Assembly (NCBI GenBank): GCA_964425755.1
Contig: CAYRNY010000006.1
Span: forward strand, 62,001 to 126,000
Origin: CAYRNY01 sp964425755
GTDB lineage: Bacteria; Chloroflexota; Anaerolineae; Aggregatilineales; Aggregatilineaceae
Length of the DNA: 64,000 nt
Direction of reading: 5' to 3'
Positions 17,414-26,259 of the stretch are shown here, piece after piece. Made by a program: the position numbers and the translations under genes. The first letter of the stretch is position 1; each line of letters begins with the position of its first letter. Under the pieces are notes generated by a model that did not search any database, was not told the DNA's origin, and saw only the letters and a program-made list of their open reading frames with translations.

Positions 17414-18451
17414 ATGTCTGAGCAACCTTTTACAATCGCATCCGATAGTATCGACCCGGCTCTGGTTCCTCAACGCACACTGCACACCGGTGCGCAAATC
17501 CCCGCCGTGGGATTGGGCACGTTTGGTTCGGATCGATTTTCGGGCCAAGATATTGCCAATGCTGTCAAAGAAGCCATCTCGGTGGGCTATCGCCATATCG
17601 ACTGCGCCGCCGTGTATGGTAATGAACATCTGATTGGCGAATCATTTCGTAGCGTGCTGGACAGCGGTCTTATCAAGCGCGAAGAATTATGGGTCACGTC
17701 GAAACTATGGAATGATAAGCATGGTGAAGAGGATGTCATTCCGGCGTGCGAGCAAACGCTAAGGGACTTGCAGCTTGACTACCTTGACCTCTACCTGATC
17801 CACTGGCCGTTTCCCAATTACCACGCGCCGGGCGTTGATGTCGATTCGCGCGATCCCCACGCCAAACCATATATCCACGAAAACTATATGAAGACATGGC
17901 GGCAAATGGAAAAACTGGTCGAGATGGGACTGGTGAAACACATCGGCACCTCGAACATGACGATCCCCAAGCTCGAGCCGTTGCTGCGTGACGCCACCAT
18001 CCAACCTGCCGCGAATGAAATGGAACTGCACCCTCACTTCCAACAGCCGGAGCTTTTCCAGTATTGCCTGGATCATGACATCGTGCCGATTGGTTTTTCC
18101 CCGATTGGTTCACCCACCCGCCCGGATCGCGATACGACACCGGACGATACCGTTGATATTGAAGACCCCGTCATTATCAGCATTGCGGAACGGCTGAGTG
18201 TGCATCCGGCAGTAGTGTGCGTCAAGTGGGCGGTGCAGCGCGGACAGGTGCCGATTCCGTTTTCGATTCGCCGCAACGAATTTCGCAGCAATCTGGAATG
18301 TGCGGTCACCCCGCCGCTCACAAACGAGGACATGCTAGCCATCGCTGGCATCGATAAGAACTGCCGCCTGATCAAAGGACAGGTGTTTTTGTGGAATGGC
18401 GCGAACGATTGGCAGGACCTCTGGGACCTGGACGGCACCATCGCCTCCTGA
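17414..18451 (+). CDS. Aldo-keto reductase (aldose reductase-like)
   Basis: A 345-residue NAD(P)H-dependent reductase with an AKR (beta/alpha)8 barrel. The catalytic tetrad is complete: Asp63 and Tyr68 (HIDCAAVYGNE), Lys97 (VTSKLWN) and His130 (LYLIHWPFP). Cofactor-binding residues are in IPFSIRRNEFRSN near the C-terminus. The family reduces aldoses to polyols among other carbonyls. Its place directly before a sugar kinase and a polyol-phosphate-type dehydrogenase supports an aldose-to-alditol step. The start at 17414 has ggggg upstream. The substrate (galactose, glucose or xylose) cannot be fixed from sequence. Confidence 0.85.
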   Translation: MSEQPFTIASDSIDPALVPQRTLHTGAQIPAVGLGTFGSDRFSGQDIANAVKEAISVGYRHIDCAAVYGNEHLIGESFRSVLDSGLIKREELWVTSKLWNDKHGEEDVIPACEQTLRDLQLDYLDLYLIHWPFPNYHAPGVDVDSRDPHAKPYIHENYMKTWRQMEKLVEMGLVKHIGTSNMTIPKLEPLLRDATIQPAANEMELHPHFQQPELFQYCLDHDIVPIGFSPIGSPTRPDRDTTPDDTVDIEDPVIISIAERLSVHPAVVCVKWAVQRGQVPIPFSIRRNEFRSNLECAVTPPLTNEDMLAIAGIDKNCRLIKGQVFLWNGANDWQDLWDLDGTIAS

Positions 18452-18477
18452 TGCAAATCACTGATTGGGGCAAACGT

Positions 18478-20025
18478 ATGAGCTATCTCGTTACTATCGA
18501 TGTGGGAACGTCAAGCACAAAAACAGCGTTATGGGATGACAACGGCAGCATCCTGGCCGAAGCGACCCAATCCTACTCGCTTCACCGCCCGGATCCGCTC
18601 TGGGCGGAGATTGACGGGATGGTGTGGTGGCAGGCGATATGTGCAACGGTGCGGCAGGTAACAGCCGACAGCGCGCTTGATGTGACCGAGATCGCCGGGA
18701 TCGGCGTTGATGCAGTGGGGTGGACGCTAGTCCCGGTAGATAGACAGGTCAACCCGCTGCATCCCGCCATGATCTGGCTGGATCGTCGCGCGGGAAAAGA
18801 AACAGGATGGCTCAACGCTTTGCCGGAAGCGGATCGACTCGTGAATCTGGTTGGGAATCCCATTGATCCAGCGTATATCACCCCTAAGCTTCTCTGGCTC
18901 AAGAAACACCATCCGCAGATCTTCGACTCAACCTACCGATTTCTGGATGCAACCGGCTACCTTACTGCCAGGCTGACCGGCGAATTCGTGTGTGACCACA
19001 CGCAAGCCTACGGGTATCACTTCTTTGATATAACGCGCACGCGCTGGGATGCTGGCGCGGCTGATGTGATCGGAATTCCGCTCGACAAAATGCCGAGGCT
19101 GTGTGCCTGTACCGATGTCGTCGGGACGCTGACTGCTCGCGCGGCGGATGATCTGGGGCTGCGCGCCGGGATTCCGGTGATCGCGGGCTGTCTCGATGCG
19201 GCGTCCGGCGCATTGGGCGCAGGCGTGACGCGCCCTGGTCATACCAATGAGCAAGGTGGACAGGCGGGCGGCATGGCGGTTAGCCTGGACCATGTAGTCA
19301 TCGAACCACGCTTGATCTTCTCGCATCATGCCATACCGGGCCAGTACATTTTGCAGGCAGGCACGGTGGGCGGCGGTTCCTTGGGTTGGTTCCGCGATCA
19401 GTTGGGACAGGTCGAAACCAATGCGGGCGCGCTGCTCAGTCAGAGTCCGTTCGAGTTATTCAGCCAGCAAGCCGGGTCGGCTCCTCCCGGCGCGAATGGC
19501 CTGATCTTTTTGCCCTACATGGCCGGTGAGCGTACGCCCCTGTGGAGCAGTGTCGCGCGCGGTGTATTTTTCGGACTCAGTTACAATACAACACGCGCCG
19601 ATATGCTGCGCGCCATCATGGAAGGCTGCGCATTTGCGGTCTATGACAACCTGCAGATCGCGGAAGAACACGGCGTCACGGTGACGGAATATCTCGGCTC
19701 CGGCGGCGCAACGCAGAGCGCGGTGTGGTGCCAAATCAAAGCCGACATTTACGGCAAGCCCTTTATTGTCGCGCGCCAGGCTGATGGCGGCGAAGGGGGC
19801 CACAGTCTCGGCCTCTACGCACTAACAGCATATGGGGTTGGTTTGGTGGATGACATTGGCGCATGTGTCGAGTGTTTGCTTCCCAACCGGCAAGTATTCG
19901 AACCTTCGCCGGACAAGCATTCATTCTATCAAGAAATATTCCAGGTGTATCGCAGTATCTCACGGAAACTAATGAGCGATTTCGAACACCTCGCCTCGAT
20001 CACAACAGGAAGAGTTTCATCATGA
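18478..20025 (+). CDS. FGGY-family carbohydrate kinase (xylulokinase-like)
   Basis: A 515-residue kinase with two actin-like domains. The N-terminal phosphate-binding segment is TIDVGTSSTKTALWDDNG, GVDAVGWTLVPVD follows, and GLIFLPYMAGERTPLW is the C-terminal domain signature. FGGY kinases phosphorylate ketoses, polyols and related sugars. Xylulokinase is the nearest well-known type, but the neighbours (aldose reductase before, GatD-like dehydrogenase after) make a hexitol such as galactitol a possible substrate. Its TGA overlaps the ATG of the next gene (ATCATGATGA arrangement), indicating translational coupling. Confidence 0.85.
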   Translation: MSYLVTIDVGTSSTKTALWDDNGSILAEATQSYSLHRPDPLWAEIDGMVWWQAICATVRQVTADSALDVTEIAGIGVDAVGWTLVPVDRQVNPLHPAMIWLDRRAGKETGWLNALPEADRLVNLVGNPIDPAYITPKLLWLKKHHPQIFDSTYRFLDATGYLTARLTGEFVCDHTQAYGYHFFDITRTRWDAGAADVIGIPLDKMPRLCACTDVVGTLTARAADDLGLRAGIPVIAGCLDAASGALGAGVTRPGHTNEQGGQAGGMAVSLDHVVIEPRLIFSHHAIPGQYILQAGTVGGGSLGWFRDQLGQVETNAGALLSQSPFELFSQQAGSAPPGANGLIFLPYMAGERTPLWSSVARGVFFGLSYNTTRADMLRAIMEGCAFAVYDNLQIAEEHGVTVTEYLGSGGATQSAVWCQIKADIYGKPFIVARQADGGEGGHSLGLYALTAYGVGLVDDIGACVECLLPNRQVFEPSPDKHSFYQEIFQVYRSISRKLMSDFEHLASITTGRVSS

Positions 20026-21068
20026 TGAAAGCAGCCATTCTCGAAAATCAAGGCGTCATGAGCTACACGACAGTCGCGCCCGTGCCTGCACCTCGGCCCG
20101 GCCATGTGTTGATGAAAGTCAAAGCTGTGTCGATTTGTGGTTCAGACATCAAACGGTATGTGTCCGGCCACCGCATGTACCCACTCATTCTGGGCCACGA
20201 GTGCGCAGGCGTGATCGAAAGTGTGGGCGAAGAAGTGAGGCAAGACTTGGTCGGCAAACATGCCGCCGTGATCCCGCTTGTTCCCTGCTTCGAATGCGAG
20301 CAATGCAGATCCGGGCGCTATTCAGCTTGTCACAGCTACTCGTTTATCGGATCGCGGCAGGCGGGCGGGTTTGCCGAATATGTCGAACTGCCCGAACGCT
20401 GCGTATTTGTGGTCCCGGATGATTTATCGCTTGAACACGTCGCGCTGATCGAACCTTCTACTGTCGGGCGGCACATGCTCGCATTGGGCGATTTCAACGA
20501 GGGACAAACCGCTGTTGTGTTGGGCGCAGGATCTATCGGCTTGATGATCGTGCAGTGGCTACGTATTCTCAATGCGTCACAGATCATCGTCACCGATATT
20601 TCAGACGCGAATCTGGCAACTGCCAGGAAACTGGGCGCGCATGTCACGTTGAATGCGCGCGAGGTCGATGTTGTGAAAGAAGTTCGCAATCTAGCTGGCG
20701 ATGGCGTTGATATCACGTTGGAAGCAACCGGCGTTCCATCTGTTTTGGAGCAGGCGGTTCCAATCACGCGCCCGCGCGGGAAAATTGTGTTGGGCGGCAA
20801 CCAGCCGCTCGATCAGAGTCTGCCGTTGACGTTTATCGAACAGATGATGCGCCGTGAGTTGAGTATTATTGGCTGCTTCATGTCCTATTCCGCGCCGTTC
20901 CCAGGTCACGAATGGGACGACACGATTCAGGCGCTGCTGGATGGCAGCCTGGATATGGAGACGATGATCTCCCACCGTTTCGGCCTGTCGCAGACACCGG
21001 ATATTTTCGCGAGAATAGGCGCGCATGAGATGGCTCACCTGAAAATCATGCTGAATCCTGAGGCGTAG
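20022..21068 (+). CDS. Zinc-dependent dehydrogenase, GatD-like (galactitol-1-phosphate 5-dehydrogenase family)
   Basis: A 348-residue medium-chain dehydrogenase. Catalytic zinc ligands are in SICGSD and ILGHECAG, the four-cysteine structural zinc site is CFECEQCRSGRYSAC, and the NAD-binding motif is GAGSIG. It shares extended segments with E. coli GatD as I recall it: PCF-C-C, YSFIGSRQAGGFAEYV, IEPSTVGRHML and MSYSAPFPGHEWD. GatD oxidises galactitol-1-phosphate to tagatose-6-phosphate. Next come an aldolase and a PfkB kinase of the type needed to process that product. The exact polyol phosphate is inferred. Confidence 0.85.
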   Translation: MMKAAILENQGVMSYTTVAPVPAPRPGHVLMKVKAVSICGSDIKRYVSGHRMYPLILGHECAGVIESVGEEVRQDLVGKHAAVIPLVPCFECEQCRSGRYSACHSYSFIGSRQAGGFAEYVELPERCVFVVPDDLSLEHVALIEPSTVGRHMLALGDFNEGQTAVVLGAGSIGLMIVQWLRILNASQIIVTDISDANLATARKLGAHVTLNAREVDVVKEVRNLAGDGVDITLEATGVPSVLEQAVPITRPRGKIVLGGNQPLDQSLPLTFIEQMMRRELSIIGCFMSYSAPFPGHEWDDTIQALLDGSLDMETMISHRFGLSQTPDIFARIGAHEMAHLKIMLNPEA

Positions 21069-21073
21069 CGTAC

Positions 21074-21958
21074 ATGACTTTGCATAACCCCAAACCCTGG
21101 ATCGAATGCGCGCAGCAGGACGGATTCGCGGTTGGCGCGTTCAACGCGAATACAATGGAACAAATTCAGGCTATCGTGCAGGCGGCGCAAGCTGAATCCG
21201 CCCCCGTCATCATTCAGGTCAGCCACAACGCGCTGCTCTATGCGGGCAGCGGCAATGCGACGCTTGGCCTTAGATACATGGCAGCGGTGGGACAAGTTGC
21301 CGCGCAAAGCGTAGCGGTCCCGGTGGCGCTGCACCTGGATCACGCCACCGAAACCGAAGTCCTGCAAGCCATCGCGCTCGGCTTCACATCCGTGATGTTT
21401 GATGGTAATGGTCTGTCATTTGAGGACAATATCGCCATCACCCGAAGGCTTCGCGAGATCGCGCACGCGAACGGAGTATGCATGGAGGCAGAGATCGGGG
21501 AAGTCCCTAAACCGGGGGATGAAGAATTCGATGAATCCGCGATTGCGCTCACGGAGCCTGACGAGGCGCTGGAGTTCGTCGCCGCTACCGGGATCGATAC
21601 ACTAGCGATTGCGTTGGGATCGGTGCATGGCATCAAAGACAAACACATTGGTTTGGATTTAGCACGTCTCGCCAGCATCCGCGCGAAAGTTGATATCCCC
21701 CTGGTGCTGCACGGATCATCCGGTGTAACAGACGACAACATCGCGCAGGGTATAGCGCTCGGCCTGTGTAAGGTCAATGTCGCGACTCAGTTGAACAAGG
21801 CGTTCACGGGGGCGGTGCGCGGCGTCCTGGAGAACGACAGTGAGTTGGTGGATCCCCGCAAGTATCTGGGGCCGGGCCGGGCTGCGCACATCGACGCCGT
21901 GCGCGAGCGCATCCGGTTTGTGGGTGCGTCCGGCAAAGCCAATCGCGTCAGGGGCTAA
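21074..21958 (+). CDS. Class II ketose-bisphosphate aldolase (fructose/tagatose type)
   Basis: A 294-residue zinc aldolase that cleaves a ketohexose 1,6-bisphosphate into DHAP and glyceraldehyde-3-phosphate. The motif ALHLDHATE supplies catalytic Asp89 and zinc ligand His90; further zinc histidines are in GSVHGIKD and LVLHGSSG. VNVATQLNKAFTGAV and DPRKYLGPGRAA near the C-terminus resemble GatY/KbaY as well as FbaA-type enzymes. The neighbouring GatD-like and PfkB genes favour tagatose-1,6-bisphosphate, but fructose bisphosphate is not excluded. It begins 5 bases after the dehydrogenase stop. Confidence 0.88.
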   Translation: MTLHNPKPWIECAQQDGFAVGAFNANTMEQIQAIVQAAQAESAPVIIQVSHNALLYAGSGNATLGLRYMAAVGQVAAQSVAVPVALHLDHATETEVLQAIALGFTSVMFDGNGLSFEDNIAITRRLREIAHANGVCMEAEIGEVPKPGDEEFDESAIALTEPDEALEFVAATGIDTLAIALGSVHGIKDKHIGLDLARLASIRAKVDIPLVLHGSSGVTDDNIAQGIALGLCKVNVATQLNKAFTGAVRGVLENDSELVDPRKYLGPGRAAHIDAVRERIRFVGASGKANRVRG

Positions 21959-21960
21959 CC

Positions 21961-22893
21961 ATGATCCTGTGTATGAATCCCAACGCCGCCATCGACAAAA
22001 CCGTGATTGTCAGCCCGTTCCAGCTCGGTAAAATCCATCGTCCTGAAGCGGTCAAGGCGCTGCCTGGCGGTAAGGGCTGCAATGTGGCTCGCGCGCTCAA
22101 AACGCTCGGTGACTCTCCAGTGGTTTCAGGATGGGTGGGCGGGACCGCCGGGCAATTCATCGAGCAGGGCTTGCACGCGGAAGGCATTCAAACCGATTTC
22201 GTCTGGACCGATTTCGAGTCGCGGACTTGCCTATCGATTCTGGATAACACCAATCAGGTCGTCACTGAAATCTACGAAAAGGGGGATCCGATTCCGCCGA
22301 CACAGGTGGATGCGATGCGTGATCACTTCCGCGCGATCATCGGTCAGTACGAAGCCGTGACTTTCTCCGGTAGCCTGCCTCCTGGTGTGCCGCTCGACTT
22401 TTATGCTGATCTTATCCGTATCGCGCAGGGAGCCGACGTGCTCACGTTCTTGGACAGCAGCGACCAAACCGCGCTAAGACACGGGCTTGAAGCCAGACCC
22501 TTTTTGATCAAACCGAACGAGGATGAAATCGCGGTACTGACGGAGAAATCCCTCACGAGTACAAGCGATTATGCCCAGGCAGCTGTAGCGCTTTCCCAGC
22601 GCTATGGTTCGATAGTGGTGATCTCTTTGGGCGCGCAGGGCGCTGTCGTGGCGCGCGGCACCCAAACGCTGCACGTTCAAAATCCGCCCATGAATGCCAA
22701 AAGCGCAGTAGGATCGGGAGACTGTATGCTGGCAGGACTGGCATATGGTTTTACCCATGGTTTTCCCTTTGAGGATGCGCTCAAATACGGGGTTGCCGCC
22801 GGAACTGCCAATACGCTGACCATCGGCGCTGGTACATTCACGCCAGATGACTTTGAGCGAATTCGCGCCGAAATTACCCTGTTCTATATTTAG
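21961..22893 (+). CDS. PfkB-family 1-phosphofructokinase/tagatose-6-phosphate kinase
   Basis: A 310-residue PfkB kinase of the FruK/LacC subgroup. Signatures are LPGGKGCNVARAL near residues 38-50, FSGSLPPGVP, and the C-terminal anion hole SAVGSGDCMLAGLAYG with catalytic Asp. The subgroup phosphorylates fructose-1-phosphate or tagatose-6-phosphate. Its place two bases after the aldolase gene fits production of that enzyme's bisphosphate substrate. In the proposed route it would act on tagatose-6-phosphate formed by the GatD-like enzyme. Confidence 0.88.
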   Translation: MILCMNPNAAIDKTVIVSPFQLGKIHRPEAVKALPGGKGCNVARALKTLGDSPVVSGWVGGTAGQFIEQGLHAEGIQTDFVWTDFESRTCLSILDNTNQVVTEIYEKGDPIPPTQVDAMRDHFRAIIGQYEAVTFSGSLPPGVPLDFYADLIRIAQGADVLTFLDSSDQTALRHGLEARPFLIKPNEDEIAVLTEKSLTSTSDYAQAAVALSQRYGSIVVISLGAQGAVVARGTQTLHVQNPPMNAKSAVGSGDCMLAGLAYGFTHGFPFEDALKYGVAAGTANTLTIGAGTFTPDDFERIRAEITLFYI

Positions 22894-22905
22894 GGTGGAG
22901 AGCCA

Positions 22906-24342
22906 ATGACATCACAAAGTCAGCCACATACTATCTTTGAACCAACGTGGGAATCGCTCCGGCAATATCAGGTCCCCGACTGGTATCAGAACGGCAAATT
23001 CGGAATTTTCATTCACTGGGGAGTCTACTCTGTCCCGGCCTTTGGCAATGAATGGTATCCCCGCAATATGTATCTTGAAGGAAGTCCGGAATTTGAACAC
23101 CACGTCACAACCTATGGTCCCCAATCAAGGTTTGGTTACAAAGATTTTGTTCCACATTTGACCGGGGAAAAATTCGATGCCGAGCAGTGGGCGCAGTTGT
23201 TCAAAGAGGCGGGGGCGCGCTTTGTCGTGCCGGTGGCCGAACACCATGACGGGTTTGCCATGTACGACTGTTCCTTTTCCGACTGGACAGCCGTCAAAAT
23301 GGGGCCAAAGCGTGACATTATTGGCGAGCTGGCGGCAGCCGTTCGCAAACACGACCTGACCTTTGGAGTCTCCAGCCATCGCGCGGAACACTGGTGGTTC
23401 TTTGACGGGGGGCGCCGCTTTGAGTCCGACGTTCAGGACCCGGCGTATGAAAGTCTTTATGGTCCGGCTCAACCTGCCGCATCGGTATCCTTCACGGACC
23501 CGGCATGGGAAAGCCGTGATTGGCAGCCTCGTCCACATGCCAAATTCCTGGAAGACTGGTTAGCGCGCACCTGTGAGCTGGTCGATAAATACCAGCCCCA
23601 GATCGTGTGGTTTGACTGGTGGATTGTGCAGCATATTTTTGAACCTTACTTGCAGCGTTTCGCCGCCCATTTTTATAACCGCGCGGCGAATTGGGGGGGC
23701 GGAGTAATCAACTATAAGCACAATGCATTTCCCGATGGAACCGCTGTTTACGATATCGAGCGCGGGCAGCTTAAGGACATTCATCCGGCCTTCTGGCAGA
23801 ATGACACAGCGGTTGCCAAAACGTCTTGGGGTTATATTCATGATCAGGTTTACAAAGACCCTGGCGACATCATCGGTGATCTCGTGGATGTAGTGAGCAA
23901 AAATGGAGCGCTGCTGCTGAATATTGGCCCAAAACCGGACGGCACTATTCCCGAACAGGATGCGCAAATTCTTCAGGCAATCGGACACTGGCTGGCGATC
24001 AATGGTGAAGCAATCTATAACACGCGCCCCTGGAGGACATATGGTGAAGGCCCAACCGAGGTCAGTGAAGGATCGTACACTGACACCGATCGGCCTGCTT
24101 TCACAGGTGAGGATTTTCGCTTTACCGCGAATGGGAACATTCTGTACGCGATAGCGCTGGGCTGGCCGGGTAGCGAGGCGGTGATCAAAAGCTTGCGCAC
24201 GGGTACATACGGGATTGCCGAAATCAACTTGCTGGGTGCTGGACGGGTGGAATGGCACCAGGATCAGGCTGGCCTGCATATTAAATTGCCTTCCCAGAAG
24301 CCGTGCGAACATGCTTTCTGCTTCAAAATTCGGTTTTCGTAA
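22906..24342 (+). CDS. GH29 alpha-L-fucosidase
   Basis: A 478-residue family 29 glycosidase without a signal peptide. It has the N-terminal segment WYQNGKFGIFIHWGVYSVPAF, the AEHHDGFAMYDCSFSDW substrate pocket and nucleophile Asp237 in IVWFDWW. The usual form is WFDGG, so the two residues after Asp are unusual. KNGALLLNIGPKPDG closes the barrel, and a short C-terminal beta domain follows. It removes terminal alpha-L-fucose. As the last gene of the plus-strand sugar operon, it probably trims the same imported oligosaccharide as the GH31 enzyme. It ends 13 bases before the stop of the convergent GH63-like gene. Confidence 0.9.
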   Translation: MTSQSQPHTIFEPTWESLRQYQVPDWYQNGKFGIFIHWGVYSVPAFGNEWYPRNMYLEGSPEFEHHVTTYGPQSRFGYKDFVPHLTGEKFDAEQWAQLFKEAGARFVVPVAEHHDGFAMYDCSFSDWTAVKMGPKRDIIGELAAAVRKHDLTFGVSSHRAEHWWFFDGGRRFESDVQDPAYESLYGPAQPAASVSFTDPAWESRDWQPRPHAKFLEDWLARTCELVDKYQPQIVWFDWWIVQHIFEPYLQRFAAHFYNRAANWGGGVINYKHNAFPDGTAVYDIERGQLKDIHPAFWQNDTAVAKTSWGYIHDQVYKDPGDIIGDLVDVVSKNGALLLNIGPKPDGTIPEQDAQILQAIGHWLAINGEAIYNTRPWRTYGEGPTEVSEGSYTDTDRPAFTGEDFRFTANGNILYAIALGWPGSEAVIKSLRTGTYGIAEINLLGAGRVEWHQDQAGLHIKLPSQKPCEHAFCFKIRFS

Positions 24343-24355
24343 GGCTTCCCTACCA

Positions 24356-26065
24356 CTAACGCAAATACTCATGCCCCAAAATCAGAAACACGCTCGACGT
24401 CCACGAGTAAGCACGGTCCCGCAGACCGTTTCCCGTCAGCGCGTCGAAATTCTCAGCCATACCGCTGCGCGACACCATCGCGCAGAAGCGTGCACTGAGG
24501 TCACGTGCAAAGGTGACTTCGCCGGCAGCGTGCAAACCGTCCACAAGCAACATCGTTGACGGGGCCCAGATTGGCCCACGCCAGTATCCATCGGGTTCGT
24601 AGTAGGAACTGTCCACGCGTTCCGTCGCCAACCCGTGCTCAGTCAAGAAGCGTCCGTTCTGCTTCAGATTGTCGACCAGGTGGCGAATGACGTCATCTGG
24701 CAGGCGTGAACCCAGTAGAATCGGCAAATACAGCAGCAAACTCTCAGACTCGATCGGCTCGTGCGAAAAAGCATGCCGGGCGACAAAATGATCATCGCGC
24801 CAGAACGCCGTCAGCATACGCCCCAAGAGTTCATCCGCCTGATGCCGCCAACGGTCAGCATCAGCATCTTGACCGAGGCGTCGCGTTACATCCGCAAGAA
24901 CGTCCATCTGATACACCAGGAAAGCGGTCACATCGGGGGCTTCGACCGGAACACCGCGAGCAAACACGGTCGCATTGTCCCACCCCGAATCATTGCCGTG
25001 GTTGTACTCGGGCAGCCCGTCACCATCGCTGTCGCGGTACGTGAGCCACCAGTTCGTCCAGTGGCAAAGTGGCTCATAGATCCGGGTAAGATGATCGTCA
25101 GTGATGAAATCCGTGCGCTCCATCAACCGCCGGAGAGTCCAGCCGTGAATCGGCGGCTTGCAGAAATTCCAGACGATTCCTACGTCATTGATATAGTCAG
25201 GCAGTGCGCCGTGCTCATCCTGGGCGTCGAACAGCGCCATGAACTGATCCCATGCCAGCTCAGGATTGCGGTACGCGAGCGACAACGCATTGAAACAGTG
25301 ATCCCAACTCCACACATTGTCCATCCAGTTCTTGGACATGTACATCGTCGGGCGCTGCAGCCGGCCTTCAGGCGCAACTACGCATGACCAATTCACATAC
25401 GACGCCATGCGACGCGCCTCGGACAGATCGTCCGGCAAATCAGGCTGTTGGTCTTCCCATGTCTGATACTCTGTTTCGACGAGTCCAACACACGCGTTGA
25501 AGCTTTCGTCATAGGCACGTGGCTGCCAGCTTGAGGCATACTCTTCGATCGCACACTCAAACACACCATCGTCGCCCGGAACGAAGTCAGCCTGAATATA
25601 CTCGTCATACAGGCCGCTCCAGGGCGCTTCGATGATCAGTTCCCCTTTGAGCGCCGTTAACATATATTGCATCAGGGTTGCACGTGCATTGATCGACCAG
25701 CGACCTTGACCGACCCGAAAAGCAGTGTCATACACCCATCCCTCACGGCTCGGTGTGGCCTGTCGAGTGAGACGCAGTCCTACCCCCTGCCCACGAACGC
25801 GAATCAACTTTGGCTCGGCGATGCAGATCTCGACATGGCCTGTTTCTGCCTCGAGACGCAGCAATGCCGGCGAGGTCACCTCAGTAAACGATACCGGCGT
25901 GTCGCCCTTCATGGGTTGCATATGGAAGATGATCCGGTTCGCCACCTCGCCATGCACCGTGCGCAGAAATAGCCCTGTTCCGTATGTAGGTGTGTCTTCC
26001 AAGCGCGAGAACGCCATATATGAGCCAAAACGACTGAACGGAACGTGTTTGAGATCGAGCTTCAT
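24356..26065 (-). CDS. GH63/MGH-like (alpha/alpha)6 glycoside hydrolase
   Basis: A 569-residue cytoplasmic protein. A beta-rich N-terminal part (about 1-205) precedes an (alpha/alpha)6 barrel with NWMDNVWSWDHCFNAL (246-261), QDEHGALPDYIND, WNFCKPPIHGW, GNDSGWDNAT (Asp359, Asp363) and YWRGPIWAPS. These are typical of the GH63 and mannosylglycerate-hydrolase-like group, which acts on alpha-linked glucose or mannose. The start at 26065 is chosen for the gaagaggg site; an ATG six codons earlier lacks one. It is the last gene of the minus-strand operon starting at 30538. The substrate is unknown. Confidence 0.8.
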   Translation of the reverse strand: MKLDLKHVPFSRFGSYMAFSRLEDTPTYGTGLFLRTVHGEVANRIIFHMQPMKGDTPVSFTEVTSPALLRLEAETGHVEICIAEPKLIRVRGQGVGLRLTRQATPSREGWVYDTAFRVGQGRWSINARATLMQYMLTALKGELIIEAPWSGLYDEYIQADFVPGDDGVFECAIEEYASSWQPRAYDESFNACVGLVETEYQTWEDQQPDLPDDLSEARRMASYVNWSCVVAPEGRLQRPTMYMSKNWMDNVWSWDHCFNALSLAYRNPELAWDQFMALFDAQDEHGALPDYINDVGIVWNFCKPPIHGWTLRRLMERTDFITDDHLTRIYEPLCHWTNWWLTYRDSDGDGLPEYNHGNDSGWDNATVFARGVPVEAPDVTAFLVYQMDVLADVTRRLGQDADADRWRHQADELLGRMLTAFWRDDHFVARHAFSHEPIESESLLLYLPILLGSRLPDDVIRHLVDNLKQNGRFLTEHGLATERVDSSYYEPDGYWRGPIWAPSTMLLVDGLHAAGEVTFARDLSARFCAMVSRSGMAENFDALTGNGLRDRAYSWTSSVFLILGHEYLR

Positions 26066-26259
26066 GTGGCCCTCTTCATCCAACCACGTTGCAAAAACGT
26101 GGGACGTCTTTTCAGTTTTCTGTTAACATTGGGAGATGGTAATGGTGGGCGACGGTTGCTCCTCGGCATAGCGCGAGCAGCAACCGTGCCCCTGTTGTCC
26201 AAGGGGACAGGCAGGTCATGTGGCGTCCAAACCGTTGGCCTTCGCTGTCCCCGTCCTGC
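26066..26259 (-). promoter_or_regulatory. Intercistronic spacer with hairpin
   Basis: The 194-base gap between binding-protein and GH63-like genes contains ggggacag (26203-26210) and ctgtcccc (26245-26252), an 8-bp stem with a 34-base loop, and smaller overlapping stems. It resembles the hairpins after the other two binding-protein genes. Confidence 0.35.

Noticed and set aside
18478..20025. Firm xylulokinase assignment for the FGGY kinase
   Set aside because: FGGY specificity cannot be read from these motifs, no xylose isomerase is adjacent, and the neighbours point to a polyol phosphate.
14944..22893. Sulfoquinovose pathway (GH31, aldolase, kinase, reductase)
   Set aside because: The gene types look superficially similar, but the GH31 lacks a recognisable sulfoquinovosidase signature, the aldolase is class II, and no sulfoquinovose isomerase or sulfolactaldehyde reductase type is present.
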